Shown piece after piece: positions 1 through 5,356 of a stretch of DNA of 5,356 nt. Below the pieces are notes generated by a model that was given only the letters and a program-made list of their open reading frames with translations, did no database searches and was not told where the DNA came from. The translations under genes were made by a program, and so were the position numbers. The DNA is from Acidobacteriaceae bacterium (lineage in GTDB: Bacteria; Acidobacteriota; Terriglobia; Terriglobales; Acidobacteriaceae): NCBI GenBank assembly GCA_003140705.1, contig PLKU01000341.1:1-5356 (forward strand), given 5' to 3'. Position 1 is the first letter of the stretch. The number at the start of each line of letters is the position of its first letter.

Positions 1-1337
1 ACAATCATCTCTATCGCAACGACGGCAACGGCCATTTTACCGACGTGACAGAGAAAGCGGGGCTCAATCCGGATATGTACTCGGTTGCGGTTGCCGCGGC
101 AGACTACGACAACGATGGTTTTGAAGATCTCCTCGTCACCGGTTATGGAAAGACGATTCTCTACCACAACGACGGCAACGGCCACTTTACAGATGTCACC
201 GCGAAGGCCGGCATCAAGGTGGACGGATGGGCCATCAGTTCCACCTGGCTTGACTATGACAAGGACGGCTGTGTCGATCTTTTCGTTGGCCGCTACGTTA
301 AATTTGATCCCAAGTATCGCGCCTTCTATGCGGCAGACAACTATCCCGGCCCGCTGGACTATGAGGGCGAAACCAATCAGCTCTTTCACAACAACTGCGA
401 TGGCACATTTACCGATGTCACTGAGAAGTCAGGCATCGGCGCCTACGTCGGCCGCACCATGGGCGTCACGGCAGCGGATTTCGACAACGATGGCTGGGAC
501 GACATCTACGTAGCCAACGACCGCACCGAGAACTTCCTCTTTCACAACAAGCATGACGGCACCTTTGAAGAAATCGGGAACGATACCGATACAGCCTTCG
601 GCCAGAACGGCGAATCCACCTCGTCCATGGGTCCGGTGTTTGCCGATTTCGAAGGCCGTGGATGGCTCGACCTGTGGGTCACTGACGGCCATTACAACAG
701 GCTGCTTCATAACACCACCAAGATGAGCTTTGAAGATATCGGCGCATCGAACGGCGTCTCCCAGACCAACGCACAATACGTAAGTTGGGGCACCGGCATC
801 TACGACTTCGACAACGACGGACTCCTCGACATCCTCATCTTCCACGGCGGGCTCATTCATCTCATTCCCCAAGAGCACACCCTCTTCCGCGGAACCGGCA
901 ACGGTCAATTCGCTGACGTTTCTCGCGAAGCGGGGCCAGTCCTCAGCGAGCGCACTACCGCGCGCGGAGCCTGTTTCGCCGACTACGACAACGACGGCAA
1001 GATAGATGCCTTCGTCGTCAATCTGGGCGGAAAGGGAACCCTGGTTCACAACGTCTCCACCGGCACTGGCCACTGGATCACCATCAAGCTCGCCGGAACA
1101 AAGAGCAATCGCGACGGTATTGGCGCCCGCGTTGAGGTACTTGCAGCCGGCAAGCGGCATACGGCAGAGCGAGTGGCCGGTTCCGGCTATCTCTCTCAGG
1201 ACGACGGCCGTCTGCACTTCGGGCTGGGCGCAGCCACAACGGTGGACAAGCTGATTGTTCGTTGGCCCAGTGGCCGGGAGCAGACGCTTGAAAATCTCAG
1301 TGTCGATCGCGTGCTCAATGTAGAGGAGCCCAAATGA
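1..1337 (+). CDS. FG-GAP/VCBS-repeat protein with C-terminal ASPIC/UnbV domain (CRTAC1-like), 5' partial
   Basis: The frame is open from base 3, and the residues before the first possible start (GTG at 45) already form a propeller repeat (LYRNDGNGHFTDV). The real start therefore lies upstream, and 444 codons are visible. Six calcium-loop repeats of the type DxDxDGxxD lie at about 102-128, 252-278, 477-503, 645-671, 804-830 and 981-1007. With the blade entering from the left edge this fits a seven-bladed integrin-alpha-like propeller. The fourth visible loop (DFEGRGWLD) has lost the central acidic pattern. From about 1074 to the end is an ASPIC/UnbV domain, with GIGARVEV, GSGYLSQDDGRLHFGLG and VRWPSG. 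Proteins of this family are normally exported, bind calcium and are thought to be adhesive or ligand-binding; no enzymatic role is established. The signal peptide would be outside the window. The stop codon overlaps the next start by 4 bp. Family confidence is high; the biological role is unknown. Confidence 0.93.
   Translation, partial: NHLYRNDGNGHFTDVTEKAGLNPDMYSVAVAAADYDNDGFEDLLVTGYGKTILYHNDGNGHFTDVTAKAGIKVDGWAISSTWLDYDKDGCVDLFVGRYVKFDPKYRAFYAADNYPGPLDYEGETNQLFHNNCDGTFTDVTEKSGIGAYVGRTMGVTAADFDNDGWDDIYVANDRTENFLFHNKHDGTFEEIGNDTDTAFGQNGESTSSMGPVFADFEGRGWLDLWVTDGHYNRLLHNTTKMSFEDIGASNGVSQTNAQYVSWGTGIYDFDNDGLLDILIFHGGLIHLIPQEHTLFRGTGNGQFADVSREAGPVLSERTTARGACFADYDNDGKIDAFVVNLGGKGTLVHNVSTGTGHWITIKLAGTKSNRDGIGARVEVLAAGKRHTAERVAGSGYLSQDDGRLHFGLGAATTVDKLIVRWPSGREQTLENLSVDRVLNVEEPK
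17..190 (+). repeat. Near-identical DNA repeat between adjacent propeller blades
   Basis: Bases 17-40 and 167-190 match at 23 of 24 positions and lie exactly 150 bp (50 codons) apart in the same frame. Both encode the N-D-G-N-G-H-F-T strand that precedes a calcium-loop blade. Later blades keep the protein pattern (LFHNNCDGTFTDV at about 381-419) but not the DNA identity. This suggests a fairly recent blade duplication, or gene conversion, at the N-terminal side of the gene. Confidence 0.75.
1323..1328 (+). promoter_or_regulatory. Ribosome binding site for the YVTN-cytochrome gene
   Basis: GAGGAG sits 5 bp before the ATG at 1334, inside the last codons of the upstream gene. It supports this start and, with the ATGA overlap, translational coupling. 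Confidence 0.7.
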
Positions 1338-3238
1338 CCTGGCGAAACCAAACCCGCGTGCGGGCTGGCATGGTGGCGCTGTTGGCGCTGCTGGCCGCTG
1401 CATTGTTTGCGGTTGCGCTGCTCTCCGGCAGCCCGGTACGCGCAGACGAGCACCGGGGTTCCATCGAAGATGTCGATTATGCCTCGCCGCTCGAGGTCAT
1501 GCTTTCGCCTGATGGCGCGCGCCTCTACGTTCTCTGCCAGCAGAGTGAAGAGGTGCGGGTGCTGGATGCGGCCACCTACGCAGTCATCAGGAACATCACT
1601 GTCGGCCGCGTGCCCCGTGGGTTTTCGCTCTCGCCTGACGGCAACCGGCTCTTCGTAGCCAACTCGTGGGACGATACGCTCTCCGTCATTGACACCACCG
1701 CGCTCTCCGTTGTCGCCACATGGCCGGTAGGATCGGAGCCTTCCAGCGTGGTTGAAGATCAAGCAGGCGGGCGCCTCTTCGTTGCCAATCGAATCAGCAA
1801 CGATGTGGCCGTTCTCGACGCGCAGACCGGAGCAGAAGAGAAGCGTCTTTTGGCCGGGCGCGGATCGAGTTACCTTGCGCTTTCCCCTGACGGCGCCCGT
1901 CTCTACGCCACGCATGTGTATCCCAATGCATCGCCTCACCGCACGGCGCCGGAGTCCGAGATCACGGTCATCGATGTAGCCCGTGCCGTAGTTGTGGATC
2001 GCATGCCGCTGCACGCAATCGCCGGCGTCTTTCACACGGCGTTTTCAACCGATGGGCGTCTGGGCGTTACGGCCGAATTTCATCCCAAGAATCTCGTCCC
2101 CCTGGCGCACCTTGAGCACGGCGGAGCGTTTGAAGATACACTGACCGTCTTCGGCGCAGACGTCGGAAAACCAGTGGAAGTTCCGCTTGATGAACTGGAG
2201 CGCTATGCCTCGCAACCATTTGGCGTGGCCATTGCGCCAGACAAATCGCGAATCTACATCACCAGCGGTGGATCAGAGGTGGTCACTGTCGTGGACGTGC
2301 AGCGCCTGCTGCGCTTTATTCACGCCCATCCTGCACCTTTTGTCCAGGACCTCTCAGCCAGCGCGAACTATGTTGTCGCGCGCATCGCGGTCGGCCACAA
2401 TCCGCGCGGGTTGACCCTCACACGCGACGGCCGCACCCTCTTTGTCGCCAACCGTCTTGATGACACCATCAGCGTCATCGATACGCGCACCAACCGGGTC
2501 GCTTCCACTATCGCTTTGGCCGGACCGAAGATCGTCACCGCGCGGCGTCATGGAGAGCAGACCTTCTACACCGCGCGCCAGTCATTCCAGGGCCAGATCG
2601 GCTGCGCCAACTGCCACATCGATTCCACCTTCGACGGTTTGACCTGGAACCTGGAGCCGGATGGCTTTGGCCGCAGCATCGTGGACAACAAGCTGCTTGA
2701 GGGTGTCAAGGACACAGAACCTTACAAGTGGACCGGCACCAATCCCAACATTCCCACAGAGTGCGGGCCGCGTACCGAGAAATATTTCTGGCGCTCAGAA
2801 AACTATGACGACCTCACGCTTGCCGACCTGGCGTTCTATGTCCTCACCATGCAAACACGGCCCAACCGCTGGAAGCTGCCGGGAAATGAACTGACGCCGC
2901 CGCAGGAGCGCGGCAAGGCGATCTTTGATCGTACCGTCGACAAGTTCAAGAAGCCAATTCCGGAATACAACCGCTGCTCCTATTGCCACAGCGGGCCCAA
3001 GGGCACCAACCAGAAACTCTTCGACGTAGGAACGCGCAAGCCCACCGACAATGGAAGCCTTTTGAAGGCGGCGCCGCTGACTGAAATTGCCCTCACCGCG
3101 CCTTATCTGCACGACGGGTCGGCGCGAAGTCTCGAAGAAATATGGACGGTCTACAACCCTGAAGACAAGCACGGACGCACCAACGACCTCACCAAAGATG
3201 AACTCAACGACCTGATTGAGTATTTGAGGACGCGATGA
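1334..3238 (+). CDS. Exported YVTN-type seven-repeat beta-propeller fused to a di-haem cytochrome c (CcP/MauG-like) domain
   Basis: The 634-residue protein begins with a basic N-terminus and a long hydrophobic segment (about 11-30). A signal peptidase site is plausible after Ala37 (PVRA|DE), placing it in the periplasm. Residues about 50-400 hold seven YVTN/lactonase-type repeats, seen as SPDG-R-L-FVAN motifs starting near 58, 99, 141, 183, 237, 300 and 361. Each is followed by V-x-V-I/L-D strands where intact. Residues about 405-634 form a cytochrome part with two haem-attachment motifs, CANCH (424-428) and CSYCH (548-552), plus APYLHDGS (589-596), a signature of di-haem cytochrome c peroxidase/MauG proteins. 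No Met follows the second haem motif; Tyr607 falls where CcP carries its axial Met. A role in periplasmic electron transfer or oxidation guided by the propeller is inferred; the substrate is unknown. The start is fixed by GAGGAG and the ATGA overlap. It needs the cytochrome c maturation machinery, which is not encoded here. Confidence 0.93.
   Translation: MTWRNQTRVRAGMVALLALLAAALFAVALLSGSPVRADEHRGSIEDVDYASPLEVMLSPDGARLYVLCQQSEEVRVLDAATYAVIRNITVGRVPRGFSLSPDGNRLFVANSWDDTLSVIDTTALSVVATWPVGSEPSSVVEDQAGGRLFVANRISNDVAVLDAQTGAEEKRLLAGRGSSYLALSPDGARLYATHVYPNASPHRTAPESEITVIDVARAVVVDRMPLHAIAGVFHTAFSTDGRLGVTAEFHPKNLVPLAHLEHGGAFEDTLTVFGADVGKPVEVPLDELERYASQPFGVAIAPDKSRIYITSGGSEVVTVVDVQRLLRFIHAHPAPFVQDLSASANYVVARIAVGHNPRGLTLTRDGRTLFVANRLDDTISVIDTRTNRVASTIALAGPKIVTARRHGEQTFYTARQSFQGQIGCANCHIDSTFDGLTWNLEPDGFGRSIVDNKLLEGVKDTEPYKWTGTNPNIPTECGPRTEKYFWRSENYDDLTLADLAFYVLTMQTRPNRWKLPGNELTPPQERGKAIFDRTVDKFKKPIPEYNRCSYCHSGPKGTNQKLFDVGTRKPTDNGSLLKAAPLTEIALTAPYLHDGSARSLEEIWTVYNPEDKHGRTNDLTKDELNDLIEYLRTR
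3226..3230 (+). promoter_or_regulatory. Ribosome binding site for the regulator-propeller gene
   Basis: GAGGA lies 4 bp before the ATG at 3235, within the end of the cytochrome gene. The spacing is short but usable. It supports the start that overlaps the preceding stop (ATGA). Confidence 0.6.
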
Positions 3239-4347
3239 AAAAGTTTTTGATAACCGTATTGCTTGCCGCTGCGGGGTCAACTGTATTTGGCGCGCCAGCG
3301 CCGTCTGCCCCACCGCAGGTGGCTGCCGCAAGGCAGGTGCCCGCACCGCAGATGCCTGAATTTCGCTTTGAGAACTTCACCACAGCCAATGGCTTGCCAG
3401 ACAATCACGTCTTCGCAGTCCTGGTAGATGGAGATCGAATCTGGGCCGGTACTGAAAATGGTCTTGCCGTCTACGAGAATCATTCGTGGAAGACCTACAC
3501 CACCAAGGATGGTCTCGCGCACCGTGCCGTGCTTTCCCTTGCCCTGGACAGGCGCACCGGCGATGTGTGGGCCGGAACCATGGCTGGCCTGAGCCGCATC
3601 TCCGGCGGCCGCATCGACAGCTTTACGCAACTGAACTCCGGCCTCAGCAACGACGTCGTCTACGGCGTATCGGTTGAGGGCGAAAATGTCTGGGTCGCAA
3701 CGGCAGCGGGGGGGTGCCGGCTCAACCTCCGCACCGGCCAATGGACCCTCTACAACGAGCGCAACACCCCCATGGTCGAGATCTGGACCTATGGAGTCTC
3801 CGCAACGCCCACCAAGGTCTATTACGCGGTTTGGGGCAGCGGGGTACTCGAATATGATCAAAAGTCAGCGCGCTGGGACAAGTACGACGATCCGGACGGC
3901 GAAAATGAGATGGTGCTGTTTAAGGATCAGGGCTTGATCCACGAGATTGTCACTTCGGTCAGTTATGTCGACAATATTCTTTGGGCGGCCACGTACTTTG
4001 GCGACAGCCGGTACGACGGACGCTATTGGCACAACTTTCTTACGAAAGACAGCGGGCTTCCCTCGAACTTTACCAACTTTATCAAGGGGGTGGACGCGAA
4101 GCGGGCCTGGTTTTGCACGGATAAGGGGCTGGCCTATTTCGACGGTGTCAATTGGGCGGTGTATCGCCCATCGTCGAAAGATGGCAAGCCGGAGATGACA
4201 GTGCGCGACGCGCAGGGCAAAGTAGCGCCAATCGCGGTCACCAGCGCACCGGCACACAATTACGTTCTTGGCATCGACTTTCAGGGCGACGATATTTGGG
4301 TCGCTACTGCCAAGGGTTTAAGCCACGGAATTCGTCAACAGAAGTAA
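3235..4347 (+). CDS. Exported stand-alone 'two-component regulator propeller' protein, seven blades
   Basis: The 370-residue product starts with MKK and a hydrophobic stretch, with likely cleavage near residue 19-20 (VFG|A). A Pro/Ala-rich linker (about 21-40) follows. Seven propeller repeats then fill the protein, with W-x-G/A-T-x-x-G-L type cores at about 69-80 (IWAGTENGLAVY), 111-122, 152-163, 195-207, 249-260, 291-302 and 354-365. GLPDN, GLSND and GLPSN turns precede blades, as in the Reg_prop family (Pfam PF07494). In the well-known hybrid two-component sensors this domain is the periplasmic ligand sensor, joined through a Y_Y_Y domain and membrane helix to a histidine kinase. Here there is no Y_Y_Y domain, membrane anchor or kinase, and the gene ends right after blade seven, so it should be a soluble periplasmic or surface protein. 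Blades 4 and 5 are the most divergent. It is translationally coupled to the cytochrome gene, which suggests partnership with it (inference). The ligand cannot be told from sequence. Confidence 0.9.
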   Translation: MKKFLITVLLAAAGSTVFGAPAPSAPPQVAAARQVPAPQMPEFRFENFTTANGLPDNHVFAVLVDGDRIWAGTENGLAVYENHSWKTYTTKDGLAHRAVLSLALDRRTGDVWAGTMAGLSRISGGRIDSFTQLNSGLSNDVVYGVSVEGENVWVATAAGGCRLNLRTGQWTLYNERNTPMVEIWTYGVSATPTKVYYAVWGSGVLEYDQKSARWDKYDDPDGENEMVLFKDQGLIHEIVTSVSYVDNILWAATYFGDSRYDGRYWHNFLTKDSGLPSNFTNFIKGVDAKRAWFCTDKGLAYFDGVNWAVYRPSSKDGKPEMTVRDAQGKVAPIAVTSAPAHNYVLGIDFQGDDIWVATAKGLSHGIRQQK

Positions 4348-4354
4348 GAACTTT

Positions 4355-4359
4355 AGGAG
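4355..4359 (+). promoter_or_regulatory. Ribosome binding site for the RidA-like gene
   Basis: AGGAG, within TAGGAGA, lies 10 bp before the ATG at 4370. It occupies most of the only gap between genes wider than 5 bp (4348-4369). That gap contains no visible hairpin or T-run, so no terminator separates genes 3 and 4. Confidence 0.7.
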
Positions 4360-4369
4360 ACCAACAATC

Positions 4370-4870
4370 ATGAATGCAATTGCAGATATTCTTCAAGCCC
4401 TCGCACACGCGCCCATCCAGAAGCGCGCCATGACCAATCACGGGGTGCTCAATGAAGCCTACGCCTATGAGAAGCCAAGCGCGTTCTCGCGCGGCATGCG
4501 AATCGACATTGGCAGCGTCACCATCCTGCTCATCTCCGGCACGGCTTCAATCGATGAAAGCGGCAAGAGCGTGCACATCGGCGACTTCCCGGGGCAGCTT
4601 CGCCGCACTTTCGATAACATCACCGGGCTGCTCCAGGCTGAAGGCTGCACCTGGCACGACATCGTGCGCACCAGCTGCTACCTGCGCGACATCGATCGTG
4701 ACTACGACGTGTTCAACGCTGGCCGCACCGCGTTCTTCAAGGAGCAGGGACTCGACCCGCTGCCCGCCTCAACCGGTATTCAGGCGCATCTCTGCAGGCC
4801 AGAACTGCTCGTGGAGATTGAGGCCATCGCCATGTTCCGCAACGAAAGGGTTGCACCCACCAAGGAGTAG
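4370..4870 (+). CDS. RidA/YjgF/UK114-family protein with extended N-terminus
   Basis: The protein has 166 residues, against roughly 125-130 for typical RidA. Residues about 53-156 carry the family pattern: LLISGTASID (53-62), the helix QLRRTFDNITGLL (76-88), IVRTSCYLRDI (98-108), and the C-terminal LPASTGIQA...LVEIEAIA (131-154). Canonical RidA deaminates reactive enamines/imines such as 2-aminoacrylate, using a conserved Arg just before the last strand. Here the same stretch reads QAHLCRPELLVEIEAIA, with His140 near the Arg position and the nearest Arg at 143, so standard imine deaminase activity is doubtful. Glu149 and Glu151 of EIEAIA are kept. The first 50 residues replace the usual GPYSQA entry with EKPSAFSRG. 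There is no signal peptide, so it should be cytosolic, unlike the other four products, where export is seen or expected. It lies 22 bp after gene 3 and 5 bp before gene 5. Family assignment is secure; substrate unknown. Confidence 0.9.
   Translation: MNAIADILQALAHAPIQKRAMTNHGVLNEAYAYEKPSAFSRGMRIDIGSVTILLISGTASIDESGKSVHIGDFPGQLRRTFDNITGLLQAEGCTWHDIVRTSCYLRDIDRDYDVFNAGRTAFFKEQGLDPLPASTGIQAHLCRPELLVEIEAIAMFRNERVAPTKE
4862..4867 (+). promoter_or_regulatory. Ribosome binding site for the periplasmic binding protein gene
   Basis: AAGGAG forms the last codons of the RidA-like gene, 8 bp before the ATG at 4876. It decides that start and ties translation of the two genes together. Confidence 0.7.
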
Positions 4871-4875
4871 CTGCA

Positions 4876-5356
4876 ATGCGCAAGGCAAGGTTATTGGTTG
4901 GGATGTGCTGGCTGGCATTGGGGGCCACTGCATCCCTCGCAGGCCAGTCACCTGCGGCAGGGCAAAGCCAGGTTTTGAAGCAGGGAACCGGCGGGCATGT
5001 ATGCGAATGTGGCGCCCACCCGCCCGCACCGCCGAAGGATCGGACCGTTACACCCTACGCTGGAGAGCCTGCCGACCTCAGCCCCTACGCCAAGTTTGCC
5101 GCGCCTTACGACGTCAACTACACCCATCCCAACATCTACTCCGGTGCGGCCCGCGATCTCCCCGATCCCAAAAACCTCACCGAGATCCGCATCGGCTTCT
5201 TCGGGCCCATCGAACACAATCCTGAATCGATCTTCGGATTGCGCATGCTGCACGGCGCGCAGTTGGCCGTCGAGCAGGCGAATGCCCGCGGCGGCTATGG
5301 CGGCAAGCCCTTCAAGCTGATGCTTCACAACGACTACGACAACTGGCAGGCCAGCG
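4876..5356 (+). CDS. Exported type-1 periplasmic binding protein (Peripla_BP_6/LivJ-like), 3' partial
   Basis: The frame opens at ATG 4876, 5 bp after the previous stop, and stays open to the window edge (160 codons and one base). Residues 1-22 look like a signal peptide: basic MRKAR, a hydrophobic core, and a possible cut at SLA|GQ. Residues about 23-102 form a long low-complexity linker containing HVCECGAH (41-48) and many Pro/Tyr/Asp residues. From about 103 the start of a branched-chain amino-acid-type solute-binding domain appears: EIRIGFFGPIE (103-113), HGAQLAVEQANARGGYGGKPFKL (126-148, key residues G, A, N, GG, GKP) and the strand LMLHND (148-153). This matches the first beta-alpha-beta unit of LivJ-like proteins. 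Such proteins capture small solutes for ABC importers or act as sensors. No permease or ATPase is visible, so transport is unproven. A related use is in PQQ-dependent alcohol oxidation clusters, where a Peripla_BP_6 protein accompanies a YVTN propeller. Ligand unknown. Confidence 0.87.
   Translation, partial: MRKARLLVGMCWLALGATASLAGQSPAAGQSQVLKQGTGGHVCECGAHPPAPPKDRTVTPYAGEPADLSPYAKFAAPYDVNYTHPNIYSGAARDLPDPKNLTEIRIGFFGPIEHNPESIFGLRMLHGAQLAVEQANARGGYGGKPFKLMLHNDYDNWQAS

Noticed and set aside
45..47. GTG as start of gene 1
   Set aside because: The same frame is open to the left edge and encodes a propeller strand, so the gene continues upstream and this GTG is an internal Val.
429..1403. Long minus-strand open frame (324 codons) opposite gene 1
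   Set aside because: It lies entirely antisense to a clear FG-GAP/ASPIC gene. Its Val/Ala/Glu/Asp-rich translation is the mirror of DxDNDG codons, and no domain is recognisable.
1196..2035. Minus-strand open frame (279 codons) opposite the YVTN gene
   Set aside because: Arg/His-rich shadow of a GC-rich coding strand, with no recognisable motif and overlap with two well-supported genes.
4348..4369. Terminator or promoter between genes 3 and 4
   Set aside because: Only 22 bp, with a ribosome binding site and no inverted repeat, T-run or -10/-35 pair.
5002..5019. Haem-binding site in the periplasmic binding protein (CECGAH)
   Set aside because: The Cys spacing is CxC and the His does not follow CXXC directly, so the c-type haem attachment motif is absent.
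4452..5225. Plus-strand open frame (257 codons) spanning genes 4 and 5
   Set aside because: Out of frame with the RidA-like and binding-protein genes, both of which have clear family motifs. The translation is Ser/Arg/Pro-rich low complexity.

Overview
This 5.36 kb window is fully occupied by five tightly packed genes, all on the + strand. The first is cut by the left edge and the last by the right edge. The spacing implies one transcript: gene 1/gene 2 and gene 2/gene 3 each overlap by 4 bp (ATGA), genes 3 and 4 are 22 bp apart, and genes 4 and 5 are 5 bp apart with the ribosome binding site of gene 5 inside the end of gene 4. I see no internal promoter, terminator, RNA gene, mobile element or CRISPR array, and no gene-free stretch longer than 22 bp.

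Layout: (1) 1-1337, the C-terminal part of a calcium-loop FG-GAP/VCBS propeller protein ending in an ASPIC/UnbV domain (CRTAC1-like). (2) 1334-3238, an exported seven-repeat YVTN-type propeller fused to a di-haem c-type cytochrome domain of the CcP/MauG kind. (3) 3235-4347, an exported seven-repeat propeller of the 'two-component regulator propeller' type with no kinase attached. (4) 4370-4870, a RidA/YjgF-like protein with a long N-terminus and no export signal. (5) 4876-5356, the start of an exported type-1 periplasmic binding protein (Peripla_BP_6/LivJ-like) with a Cys/His-containing linker before the ligand-binding domain.

The organism is a GC-rich Gram-negative bacterium. The mixture of ASPIC/UnbV proteins, YVTN-cytochrome fusions and stand-alone regulator propellers is most reminiscent of Acidobacteriota, with Planctomycetota or Verrucomicrobiota as alternatives. 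This is an impression from family content and base composition, not a search result.

Working together (inference): three consecutive genes encode three unrelated-sequence beta-propellers, one carrying two haems. They are followed by a solute-binding protein and a small cytosolic Rid protein. The set looks like an envelope-located redox/ligand-sensing or oxidation module. A YVTN propeller plus a Peripla_BP_6 protein recalls the accessory proteins linked to PQQ-dependent alcohol dehydrogenase systems, but no dehydrogenase lies in this window, so the substrate is unknown. This cassette is the best candidate here for an undescribed system.
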